Positions 16,941 through 25,130 of a stretch of DNA of 64,000 nucleotides are shown here, piece after piece. The number at the start of each line of letters is the position of its first letter. Position 1 is the first letter of the stretch. Under the pieces are notes generated by a model. It saw only the letters and a list, made by a program, of their open reading frames with translations. It had not been told where the DNA came from and did not search any database. The stretch is from Streptomyces lydicus (GTDB lineage Bacteria > Actinomycetota > Actinomycetes > Streptomycetales > Streptomycetaceae), in contig NZ_JNZA01000029.1 in assembly GCF_000717345.1 (NCBI RefSeq), positions 1-64,000 of the forward strand, written 5' to 3'. The translations under genes were made by a program, and so were the position numbers.

Positions 16941-17561
16941 TCAACGCTCCAGCAGGAGCTGCAGGATCTCGTCCACGAAGCGGTCCAGCCGCTTGGTGTC
17001 CTTACGGCTCGGCATGACCTGCCAGAGCATGACCCGCCCGTGCACCGCCGACCACAGCACGTACGGCGCCTCGGACCGCGAGCCCCGCACCCGCCAGCCG
17101 GCGTCCTCGCACGCCGTCAGCGCCCGCTGCCAGCTGCGCACCAGCAGCCCGGCCGGGTGGCCGGCGAGCCGCTCGGGGCCGACCGGGGTCTGCCGGGTCT
17201 CGTAGAGCAGGCGGTAGGTGGCGGGGTGGGCGACGGCGTAGCGGCAGTAGGCGCGCAACTGGGCGCGCAGCCGCGCCACCGGGTCCTCGGCGTCCGCCTG
17301 GGCGGCGGCCTCGGCCATCGCGCCCGCCAGCCGCTCGTAGCTGACCTCGAGGGTCGCCCAGACCAGCTCGGTCTTGTCCGAGAAGTGCCGGTAGATGCTC
17401 GGTGCGGCGACGCCGGCCGCACGGGCCACCGCCCTGAGCGACAGCGCGTCCTCGCTGCCGACCTCCTCCAGGAGCCGCTCGGTGGCGCGCAGCAGTTCCT
17501 CCCGCAGACGCTCGCCCTGGCCCCGCGGATTACGGGCCCGGACGGCCGCACTCTCGTTCAC
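16941..17561 (-). CDS. TetR-family regulator of the P450 operon
   Basis: 206 residues from the GTG at 17561, which has GGAGGGCA directly before it. An in-frame GTG at 17591 has no such site. The N-terminal HTH is clear (LRAVARAAGVAAPSIYRHF, about 44-62). The C-terminal half has the ligand-pocket helices typical of TetR. It is in the same orientation as the P450 and 130 bases upstream. The palindrome at 16869 lies between them. It likely represses the P450-ferredoxin-reductase-UvrA genes and releases on binding a hydrophobic ligand. Confidence 0.9.
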   Translation of the reverse strand: MNESAAVRARNPRGQGERLREELLRATERLLEEVGSEDALSLRAVARAAGVAAPSIYRHFSDKTELVWATLEVSYERLAGAMAEAAAQADAEDPVARLRAQLRAYCRYAVAHPATYRLLYETRQTPVGPERLAGHPAGLLVRSWQRALTACEDAGWRVRGSRSEAPYVLWSAVHGRVMLWQVMPSRKDTKRLDRFVDEILQLLLER

Positions 17562-17683
17562 TGCCCTCCGGCTTCCTTCCCTGGGCCGCACCGACGGTCT
17601 CGCCCCAGGGTTTCACACCGGGGTACCCCGCGGGCCCCGCGGCCGTGCGCGCGGACGACCCGGCGGCCGGCGCGGCCGTGCCG

Positions 17684-18862
17684 TCAGCGCCCCATGGTCA
17701 GCCCGTCGGCCGCCGCTCCCCGGCTGAGCACCGCCCGGCTGATCTCGTCCCGGATCTGCGCGTGGGCGCGCGTCCTGGCGAGGTTGCGCATCCGTACCCG
17801 CTTGCCCTGCTCGGCGAGCTGCGGGACGTACTCGGCCCCGGTGACCCGCCAGCGCCCGCCGGTCCTGCGGGGCGGCGCGAAGCGGAAGCGGGCGAGGGTG
17901 CCCCAGTTGCCGCGCGGCTGCTTCATCGCCCCCGAGAGCTGGTCGCCGAGGCCGTAGACGACCCAGGTGCCGTTGACCTTCTCGTACGGCTGCGGGGTGT
18001 GGGCGTGGGTGCCGACGATCAGGTCGACGTCGGGCCGGCCGTCGGTCTCGGAGGCGGTGAGCGACCTGGCCAGTTCGAGCTGCTGCTCGTCGGGGGCGGT
18101 CCGGTACTCGGTCCCCCAGTACGGGCTGACGACCACCACATCGGCGCCCGCCCGGCGCGCCGCCCGGGCGTCCTCGATGATCTTCTCCTCGTCGAGCAGG
18201 TTCACCGACCACGGCGGCGTCTCCGGGTCCAGGTCGTCCTCGGTTCCGTAGGTGTACGACAGCTGCGCCACCCGTGCGCCGCCCGGGGCCCGCAGCACGG
18301 CCGGACGGTCGGCCTCCGCGGCGTCCCGGGCCGAGCCGGTGTGCCGCAGCCCGACCGTGTCGAGGGCCTCCAGCGTGCGGCGGATGCCCGGGACGCCGTG
18401 GTCGAGGACGTGGTTGGAGGCGGTGGCGCAGGAGTCGTAACCGGTCCCCTTCAGGGCGGTGGCGATCTGCGGCGGCGCCTGGAGGACGGGATAGCCGGTG
18501 AACGGCCCGGCCAGCGGCCCGAGCGGGGCCTCCAGATGGCACAGCGCCAGGCCGGCGGAGGAGATGACCGGCCGCACGCCCTTGAGCATCGGCCGGAAGT
18601 CGTAGCCGTCGTAGGGCGCGTCCTCCCGGGCCGTGTCGAGCACCTCGGGGTGGGTCGGGATGATGTCCCCGGCGGCGACCAGGGTGAAGGGGCGCCGGCC
18701 CGCGGCCTCGGCGACGGAGGCCCCCGTGTGGGCGCGCGGCCGGGACGCCGGGGCCGTCGCCCGGGACTCCGGGGCCTTCCGCGGGGCGGGCTGCGCGCCG
18801 GCGCAGCCCACGGCCAGGACGGCGAGCAGGGCGGCCGCTCCACACCGGGTGTACGCGCTCAT
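17684..18862 (-). CDS. CapA-family lipoprotein with metallophosphatase-like fold
   Basis: 392 residues. Lipobox LAVGCAG places the lipidated Cys at about residue 20. The domain carries CapA/PgsA signatures: AAGDIIPTHPE, ATASNHVLDHG and GTHAHTPQPYE, which provide the metal-binding Asp, Asn and His of the calcineurin-like fold. CapA proteins take part in poly-gamma-glutamate export or other envelope polymer processing. No capB/capC neighbours are present, so the substrate is unknown. The only strong AGGAGG upstream lies about 22 bases from the ATG, with the palindrome CTGATATCAG between them. Confidence 0.85.
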   Translation of the reverse strand: MSAYTRCGAAALLAVLAVGCAGAQPAPRKAPESRATAPASRPRAHTGASVAEAAGRRPFTLVAAGDIIPTHPEVLDTAREDAPYDGYDFRPMLKGVRPVISSAGLALCHLEAPLGPLAGPFTGYPVLQAPPQIATALKGTGYDSCATASNHVLDHGVPGIRRTLEALDTVGLRHTGSARDAAEADRPAVLRAPGGARVAQLSYTYGTEDDLDPETPPWSVNLLDEEKIIEDARAARRAGADVVVVSPYWGTEYRTAPDEQQLELARSLTASETDGRPDVDLIVGTHAHTPQPYEKVNGTWVVYGLGDQLSGAMKQPRGNWGTLARFRFAPPRRTGGRWRVTGAEYVPQLAEQGKRVRMRNLARTRAHAQIRDEISRAVLSRGAAADGLTMGR

Positions 18863-19193
18863 GCTCGACTGATATCAGCCGTTTCCTCCTGGCATATGCC
18901 GGTAGGCCGCGGTGTCTGCCGCTCTCCCCCATACGGACCTCGACGGCCCGGGGCACGGGCGCGGGGCGGCCGCCCGGTCGGCGCATCCCCCGGACGACGA
19001 CCGCTCAGCCGGCGGGCCGCCCGGGCTCCGCCGAACGGGCGGGCCGCGTCCGGGCCCGCGCCACGGTCCCGGGGGCGGCTCTCGCCGGCCGAACCGCTGA
19101 CGTGACGGCCACTCAGGCGCAATCCAGAGCTGGCCGGATCGTGACCTTCGAGAGGGGCGTCGACCGCGTAGCCCGGTCCTAGGGTGAGGGCGT
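18863..19193. other. Intergenic region between divergent CapA and hydrolase genes
   Basis: 331 bases, very G/C-rich. It holds the palindrome CTGATATCAG at 18869-18878 near the CapA start and GAGG just before the hydrolase start at 19194. Short open frames here have no ribosome-binding site and no recognisable content. I see nothing else. Confidence 0.5.
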
Positions 19194-20006
19194 ATGAACG
19201 AGGAACTACCCGGGAAACGGGAGCCGTTGCACGTCACGGTGTGGGACGAGGCGACGCCCGGCGCCCCGCGGGCGGTGCTGGTGCACGGCACCATGAGCTG
19301 GGGCACGGCGTGCTTCGCGGGGCAGCGGCCGCTGGCCGAGATGTTCCGGCTGGAGCTGGTCGACCGGCGCGGCTTCGGTGACAGCCCGGACACCTCCCGC
19401 AGCGACTACGCGGCCGACGCCGAGGACATCGGGCATCTTCTCGGCCGGGGAGCGCACCTGGTCGGCCACTCCTACGGCGCGGCGGCCGTGATGCTGGCCG
19501 CGTCGGCCCGCCCGGAGGCGGTGCAGTCACTCACCCTCATCGAGCCGTCCCCGCTGCGCACCGCGGCCGCGCACCCCGTGGTGGCGGCGGCGCTGGAGCG
19601 GATCCGGGCGGCGTTCGGCGCGGCGGAGGAGGCCGGCCGGGAGATGAGCCCGGAGGAGTACCTGCGGCGGGCCACCGAGCCGTACGGCCTGCCGGTGCCC
19701 GAGCCGACGCCGCGGATGCTGCGCGCGGTGCGCTCGGCGATGCGGGAACGCCCGGTGTGGGACGCGCAGTTGCCGCTCGGTCCACTGGCCAGGGCGACCA
19801 TGCCCAAGGTCGTCGTCAACGGCACCTGGGAGAGCGCGCCGCCCGAGTACCGGGAGTTCACCGGCCGGGCGCTGGCGGCCTGCGGGGACTACCTGGCCGA
19901 GGCGATCGGCGCCCGTCACGTCCGGGTGAGCGGCGCCTGCCACACGCCGCACCAGGACCGACCGGAGCAGGTGAACGCGGTCCTCACCCGACTGTGGCAG
20001 AGCTGA
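19194..20006 (+). CDS. Alpha/beta hydrolase
   Basis: 270 residues, no signal peptide. The oxyanion region is VLVHGTMSWG (about 28-37). The nucleophile elbow is GHSYGAA with Ser93. A catalytic His is likely in the C-terminal SGACHTPHQD. A GAGG sits 6 bases before the ATG. The substrate is not predictable. The family includes esterases, lactonases and haloperoxidase-like enzymes. It stands alone between divergent and convergent neighbours. Confidence 0.85.
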   Translation: MNEELPGKREPLHVTVWDEATPGAPRAVLVHGTMSWGTACFAGQRPLAEMFRLELVDRRGFGDSPDTSRSDYAADAEDIGHLLGRGAHLVGHSYGAAAVMLAASARPEAVQSLTLIEPSPLRTAAAHPVVAAALERIRAAFGAAEEAGREMSPEEYLRRATEPYGLPVPEPTPRMLRAVRSAMRERPVWDAQLPLGPLARATMPKVVVNGTWESAPPEYREFTGRALAACGDYLAEAIGARHVRVSGACHTPHQDRPEQVNAVLTRLWQS

Positions 20007-20095
20007 CGCGGGCCGGGGACGGCGCCGGTCCGGCGTCCGCTCGACGACTGACCGGCACACCTCCTTCGCAACGTCGGGTCAGCGTCGTGGAACCG

Positions 20096-20182
20096 TCAGT
20101 CGGGCAGAAATCCCCGGGCGCGGTCCTGTGCCCACCGGGCGAAGGTCCGCGCCGGGACGCCGGTGACGTCGGTGCGGTCTCC
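20096..20182 (-). pseudogene. 3' remnant of an NAD(P)H-binding (NmrA/SDR-type) protein gene
   Basis: On the minus strand, 29 codons before the TGA at 20098-20096 read ...TDVTGVPARTFARWAQD... and end FLPD. This is the characteristic C-terminus of NmrA-like NAD(P)-binding reductases (VTG.PARTFA.WA.DHA). Nothing else of that gene remains. The fragment abuts the stop of the TerD-nuclease gene in the same frame, so it was probably left when that gene was inserted or the reductase was deleted. The other strand has no competing gene here. Confidence 0.6.
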
Positions 20183-22267
20183 TCAGGCGACCTCGATGCC
20201 GTACTCCTGCACCAGCGCCTCCAGGCCGCCGGAGTAGCCCTTGCCGCCGATCACGAAGTCCCAGTCGCCGCCGGCCCGTTGCCGGAACGAGCCGAGCACC
20301 AGCGCGGTCTCACCGGGCCGGCCGTCGGACACCTCCAGCTGCCCCAGTTCCCCGCCCGCGGCGTCGAGCAGCCGGATGCGGGCGTCGGTGAAGCCGGAGA
20401 GGTCGGCGTCCGGATCGGTCTGGGGGTCGATGGCGGCGACCAGCACCAGCCGGTCGGCGTCCGCCGGCAGCGCCTCGAACCGCACCTGCATCGCGGCGCG
20501 GTCGGGGGCGAAGCCGGGCAGCATCCGCACCGAGCCGTCCGGGGTGCGGGGGTTGTTGTAGAAGACGAAGTGGTCGTCGCTGAGCACGGTGGTGCCCTTG
20601 CAGACCAGGGCGCAGACGTCCAGGGCGACCCCGCCGGCCCAGTTCATGCCGAGGACGTTGTGGTCCGGGGCCTCGTCGGCGGCGGCGGTGCCGGCCGGGG
20701 AGGCGGGACCGAGCCGCCCGCGCAGCCCGTACCGGCCGAGGAGATCGACGAGTTCGGGGCCGGCGATGAGGCTCAGTGGCTTGCCGTTGGCGAAGGTGTG
20801 CGCGCCGGGGCCGAAGCGGGAGGTGGTCACCAGGACCCCCTTGTTGGCGCCCTCGGACTGGACGGTGCCGTAGAGGTCGCGTACGGCGGTCGGCGGGACG
20901 GTGTTGCGGTACCGCTTGACCTGCACGACGATCTTGCCGCCGCGGATCGGGTCGGGGTCCAGGGCGTCCACGTCGACGCCGCCGTCGCCGGAGCGCTGGG
21001 TGGTCACGGCCTGCATGCCCATGGCGCGGAACAGCTCGGCGATCAGGTTCTCGAAGGCGATCGGGTCCATCTCGTACAGGTCCGGCGCGCTGTCCGTGCC
21101 GTGGGTGACGACGGCGGCGGTGCCGCCGACCTCGCCCGGCAGCCGCGCGGGGCGCACCGCGGTCCGCTGGTCGGGGCGCGCCGAGAGCTGGCCGCGCAGC
21201 CCCTCGGTCAGGCACTCCACGGCGCTGACCTGCGCGAGGTGCAGCGCGTCGAAGGCGCCGCGGGCCGCCATGACGGTGGCGAGGTAGAGCTGCGCGGGGC
21301 GGCCGGTGGCCGGGTCCACGTCGTCGACGAAGCCGTTGAGCGCGACCGAGTCCAGGGTGCCGTAGGTGTCGGCGGCGAAGAGGTCGCGCAGCACCAGCAG
21401 CACGCTCTGGGCGAGCACGTCGCGGTAGAGCGCCCGGCGCTGCGCGGCCGGGCGGGCGGTCTCCTTCTCCTGGTCGGCGGTGGACAGGTACCGGACGGAT
21501 TTGATCTCCGGAACGATGTCGTAGCCGGGCAGCTCCCAGTCCAGTACGAGCTGACGGGTCGTCGGGTCGTAGGCGGCGGCGACCTGCCGGGGGAAGCCCT
21601 CCGGCCAGGCGGTGGAGGAGTACAGCGCGGCGGAGAAGTACTCGACGGCGGCCTCGGCGTCGCCGCCGCGCAGGGCGGTGAGCAGCTCCTGTATGCCGGC
21701 GTTGTGCTGCCGGATCTCGGCCAGGGCGCCGGCCGCCCACTGGTCGTACTGCTGCCGGTAGGCGGCGAGTTGGGCCTGCCGGCGGCTCTCGGCGGCCTGT
21801 GCGGCGTACCAGTCCTGTTCGTAGCGGGCCCGGGCCTCCTCCTGGGCGCGGTCGCGGCGGGCTCCCATGTGCCAGCCGCCGGTCGGCGTCTGGTAGCGGG
21901 CCGGGTCGGGCATCGGCACGGGCGTGGCCAGCGCGCCGGGTGCGAACTCCTCGATGTGCTCGGGGTGCAGCAGCGCGTCGGCGGTGAAGGCCGGGGCGTG
22001 GCAGCCGTCGGCGAGCAGGCCGGTCAGCGCGGCGACCCGGGCGTCCAGCTCCTCGGTTCGGCGGCGGGCGTCGGCCTCCCGCTGCCGGCGGTATTCCGCC
22101 TGCCGCTCGCGGTGCATCCGCGCCATCGCGCGCTCGGCATCCCGGGCCTGCCGCTCCTGGTCGCGCTGCTGCTGGGCGTACGCGCGGCGCTGGGCTTCCT
22201 CGCGCCGTTGCTGCTGACGCTGCGCCTCGGCCCAGACGGCCATTAATCCATGGGAACGGCGGCTCAT
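20183..22267 (-). CDS. Mrr-type restriction endonuclease domain fused to a TerD domain
   Basis: About 694 residues in three parts. Residues 10-90 are a charged Gln/Arg/Glu-rich coiled coil. The middle holds an Mrr-like PD-(D/E)xK nuclease (FENLIAELFRAMGMQ, then GDGGVDVDAL and KIVVQVKRY, giving the D...QxK triad). The last 160 residues are a TerD-like calcium-binding domain (LGMNWAGGVALDVCAL, DDHFVFYNNP, SDGRPGETALVLGSF). TerD-nuclease fusions are known from the comparative-genomics literature on Ter stress systems and suggest a chemical-stress or anti-phage effector. Codon 8 is TTA, so translation may need the bldA tRNA, unless Met9 is the real start. Confidence 0.87.
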   Translation of the reverse strand: MSRRSHGLMAVWAEAQRQQQRREEAQRRAYAQQQRDQERQARDAERAMARMHRERQAEYRRQREADARRRTEELDARVAALTGLLADGCHAPAFTADALLHPEHIEEFAPGALATPVPMPDPARYQTPTGGWHMGARRDRAQEEARARYEQDWYAAQAAESRRQAQLAAYRQQYDQWAAGALAEIRQHNAGIQELLTALRGGDAEAAVEYFSAALYSSTAWPEGFPRQVAAAYDPTTRQLVLDWELPGYDIVPEIKSVRYLSTADQEKETARPAAQRRALYRDVLAQSVLLVLRDLFAADTYGTLDSVALNGFVDDVDPATGRPAQLYLATVMAARGAFDALHLAQVSAVECLTEGLRGQLSARPDQRTAVRPARLPGEVGGTAAVVTHGTDSAPDLYEMDPIAFENLIAELFRAMGMQAVTTQRSGDGGVDVDALDPDPIRGGKIVVQVKRYRNTVPPTAVRDLYGTVQSEGANKGVLVTTSRFGPGAHTFANGKPLSLIAGPELVDLLGRYGLRGRLGPASPAGTAAADEAPDHNVLGMNWAGGVALDVCALVCKGTTVLSDDHFVFYNNPRTPDGSVRMLPGFAPDRAAMQVRFEALPADADRLVLVAAIDPQTDPDADLSGFTDARIRLLDAAGGELGQLEVSDGRPGETALVLGSFRQRAGGDWDFVIGGKGYSGGLEALVQEYGIEVA

Positions 22268-22322
22268 GTCGTCTTCGTCCTCCCCCCGGGGCGCCTGCCC
22301 CCGGAACCCTGTGGAAGCGGTT

Positions 22323-22344
22323 TCACCTGCGCTGTTGCAGGTGA
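22323..22344. promoter_or_regulatory. Inverted repeat upstream of the nuclease-TerD gene
   Basis: TCACCTGC and GCAGGTGA are perfect 8-base arms around GCTGTT, 56 bases before the nuclease-TerD start codon. It may be an operator or the terminator of the DUF1330 gene that ends upstream at 22446. No other signal is evident in 22268-22445. Confidence 0.4.
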
Positions 22345-22445
22345 CTTTAGCGGGGGGCGCCGGGCCCGGACCGTGCGGGACGACGAGATCCGGCACCGCA
22401 CGCCGTCGCGCCTGTTCGCGCAGGCCGGGGCCACCGGGGCGGCGC

Positions 22446-22784
22446 TCAGGCGGCGGCCTTTCCGGCGGCGGCCGTCGCCGAGGCGTCGTAGTCCGCGGCG
22501 ACTCCGGGGACCAGGACGGTGTCCCCCTCGATGTGCCGGGTGCGCAGCGGAAGGATCTCCCGGTAGGCGGGAGAGTCGTACCAGGCCCGCGCCTCGTCCA
22601 TGCCGGGGAACTCGATGACGACGACGAAGCCGGGCCAGCTGCCCTCCAGGACCTCCACCTGGGCGTTGTGCACCCGGAACCACCCGCCGAACGGCTCCAT
22701 GGTCGCCTGGATCCGCTCCATGTACTCGGCGATGTCCGCGTGCGGCGAGGCGGAACGGAGGTGCGCGATGGCGAAGGCGCTCAT
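22446..22784 (-). CDS. DUF1330-family protein
   Basis: 112 residues. The N-terminal 95 follow the DUF1330 ferredoxin-like (dimeric alpha-beta barrel) pattern: FAIAHLR, EYMERIQATMEPFGG, VLEGSWPGFVVVIEFPGMDEARAWYDSPAYREI. The last 15 residues are an Ala-rich tail. These proteins resemble small monooxygenase or antibiotic-biosynthesis barrel folds, but the chemistry is unknown. AGAGAGG precedes the ATG at 22784. It is divergent from the GH36 gene. Confidence 0.88.
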   Translation of the reverse strand: MSAFAIAHLRSASPHADIAEYMERIQATMEPFGGWFRVHNAQVEVLEGSWPGFVVVIEFPGMDEARAWYDSPAYREILPLRTRHIEGDTVLVPGVAADYDASATAAAGKAAA

Positions 22785-22943
22785 GGGTGCTGCCTCTCTC
22801 TTCGGCAGACGGCGGTCGCGGTGCCGTCCACGTTTCGGCGGTTGCTTCGCGGTCCACATTCCCAGCCGTGGGCCGGCGGGTCGATTACCTCCGGCGTCAT
22901 CGCCGTCTCCCCCGTATCCGGTACGTCGCGAAGGGAACTCGTC

Positions 22944-25052
22944 ATGGAAGACCTGCTGCACTTCCGGGCCGCCGGGGCCGGCCTGGTGCTGGATGTGTCC
23001 GGGAACGGTCTGCCGCGCGTCGTGCACTGGGGCGCCGACCTCGGGGAGTGCGGGCCGGGCGGGCTCGCCGGGCTGCGCACCGCGGATGTCGCGCAGACCG
23101 TGTCCAACGCGCTGGACGAGCCGGTCCCGTTGAGCGTGCTGCCGCAGCAGTCGGCCGGCTGGCCCGGTACGCCGGGCGTGGCCGGGCACCGGGCCGGCTC
23201 GGCGGCGGCGCCCGCGTTCACGACGCGTGCCCGGACCGTGGACGCGGGGCAGCGCCGGCTGACGGTGACGGCGGTGGACGCCGACGGCGGGCTGGCACTC
23301 ACGCTGGAGACCGAGCTGACCGGGGCCGGGCTGGTGCGGCTGCGCGCCGAGGTCACCAACACCGGCGTCGACGGGTACCACCTCACCGAGCTGGCTCCCG
23401 CCCTGCCCGTGCCGTCGCACGCCACCGAGATCCTCGACCTGACCGGCCGGCACCTGCGCGAACGCGCCCCGCAGCGGCACGCCTTCACGCTCGGCACCCA
23501 TCTGCGGGAGAACCGGCGCGGGCGCACCGGCAGCGACGCGACGCTGCTGCAGATCGCCGGGACGGCGGGCTTCGGCTTCCGCTCCGGTGAGGTGTGGGGG
23601 CTGCACGTCGCCTGGAGCGGCAACCACCGCTCGCTGGCCGAGCGCACCCCGGCCGGGCAGGCCGTACTGGCCGGCGGCGAACTGCTGCTGCCGGGCGAGG
23701 TCCTGCTGGCGCCCGGCGAGAGCTACCGCTCGCCCTGGATCTACGGCTCCTACGGGCGCCACGGCCTGGACGAGCTGGCCGGCCGCTTCCACCGCCAGCT
23801 GCGTGCCCGCGCCACCCACCCCACCTCCCCGCGCCCGGTCACCCTCAACACCTGGGAGGCGGTCTACTTCGACCAGGACCTGGCCACGCTGAAGCGGCTG
23901 GCTCGGGCGGCGGCCGAGGTGGGCGCGGAGCGGTTCGTGCTGGACGACGGATGGTTCAAGGGACGGCGGGACGACCGTGCCGGCCTCGGCGACTGGTACG
24001 TGGACCCGGAGGTCTGGCCCGAGGGGCTGCATCCGCTGGTCGACGCCGTGCGGGGGCTCGGGCTGCGGTTCGGGCTGTGGGTGGAACCGGAGATGGTCAA
24101 CCCGGACTCGGATCTGGCCCGCGCGCACCCCGACTGGATCCTCGCCGCGTCCCCGTCCCGGATGCCGCCCGCCTCCCGCCATCAGCAGGTCCTCGCGCTG
24201 GCCCGCCCGGAGGCGTACGCGTACGTGCTCGGCAGGCTGGACGCCCTGCTGCGCGAGTACCGCATCGACTACCTCAAGTGGGACCACAACCGTGATCTGG
24301 TGGACGCGGCGGCGCACGCGCAGACGGCGGCCGTCTACCGGCTGATGGACGAGCTGCGGGCCCGGCACCCGCGGCTGGAGATCGAGTCCTGCTCGTCGGG
24401 CGGCGCGCGGGTGGACCTGGGCGTGCTGGAGCGCGCCGACCGGGTGTGGACGAGCGACTGCCTCGACGCGCTGGAGCGGCAGCGGATCCAGCGCTGGACC
24501 GGGCTGCTGCTGCCGCCGGAGCTGCTCGGGGCGCACGTGGGGGCGCCGGTGGCGCACACCACCGGACGCGCCCACACCCTGGACTTCCGGGCCGGGACGG
24601 CGCTGTTCGGCCACTTCGGGATCGAGTGGGACCTGACCGCGGCGAGCGCGGCGGAGCGGGCCCGGCTGGCGGAGTGGGTGGCGCTGTACAAGGCGCTGCG
24701 GCCGCTGCTGCACGGCGGGACGGTGGTCCGCGGTGCGCACCCCGACCCGGCGCTGTGGGTGCACGGCGTGGTGGCCCCGGACGCCGGGCGGGCGGTGTTC
24801 GCGCTGGTGCAGATGGCGACGAGCGTGCAGTCCCCGGCGGGCCGGGTGCGGCTGCCGGGGCTGGCTCCGGACGCGGCGTACCACCTGGCGCCGCTGCCGC
24901 CGGGGGACCGTCCCGAGGGGCCGTTCACCTCCGCGCTGCCGTGGTGGGAGGAGGGCGTGACGCTGCCGGGCCGGGTGCTGGCGGAGGTGGGCGTGCAGGC
25001 GCCGGTGCTGTTCCCGGAGCGGCTGGTGCTGCTGGAGGCGGTACGGAGGTGA
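22944..25052 (+). CDS. GH36 alpha-galactosidase
   Basis: 702 residues, no signal peptide, so intracellular. It has the N-terminal beta-supersandwich then the TIM barrel. The nucleophile is Asp447 in LKWDHNRDL, and the acid/base is Asp505 in WTSDCLDALERQ. CSSGGARVDLG and the metal/sugar-binding FVLDDGWFKGRRDD also fit. It removes alpha-1,6-galactose from raffinose-type sugars or galactomannan fragments after uptake. ATG at 22944 follows AAGGGA. An in-frame opening extends far upstream but is only random high-G+C frame. Confidence 0.94.
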   Translation: MEDLLHFRAAGAGLVLDVSGNGLPRVVHWGADLGECGPGGLAGLRTADVAQTVSNALDEPVPLSVLPQQSAGWPGTPGVAGHRAGSAAAPAFTTRARTVDAGQRRLTVTAVDADGGLALTLETELTGAGLVRLRAEVTNTGVDGYHLTELAPALPVPSHATEILDLTGRHLRERAPQRHAFTLGTHLRENRRGRTGSDATLLQIAGTAGFGFRSGEVWGLHVAWSGNHRSLAERTPAGQAVLAGGELLLPGEVLLAPGESYRSPWIYGSYGRHGLDELAGRFHRQLRARATHPTSPRPVTLNTWEAVYFDQDLATLKRLARAAAEVGAERFVLDDGWFKGRRDDRAGLGDWYVDPEVWPEGLHPLVDAVRGLGLRFGLWVEPEMVNPDSDLARAHPDWILAASPSRMPPASRHQQVLALARPEAYAYVLGRLDALLREYRIDYLKWDHNRDLVDAAAHAQTAAVYRLMDELRARHPRLEIESCSSGGARVDLGVLERADRVWTSDCLDALERQRIQRWTGLLLPPELLGAHVGAPVAHTTGRAHTLDFRAGTALFGHFGIEWDLTAASAAERARLAEWVALYKALRPLLHGGTVVRGAHPDPALWVHGVVAPDAGRAVFALVQMATSVQSPAGRVRLPGLAPDAAYHLAPLPPGDRPEGPFTSALPWWEEGVTLPGRVLAEVGVQAPVLFPERLVLLEAVRR

Positions 25053-25130
25053 GCGGGGCGGACCGGGAAGCGGTGTGCCGGCGGTGCGCCCCGGGCTCGT
25101 CCGGACCACCACGGGCGGGCTGATGCACCG

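Noticed and set aside
18859..19122. 87-codon minus-strand frame between CapA and the hydrolase
   Set aside because: Arg/Gly/Pro-rich with no ribosome-binding site and no recognisable content.
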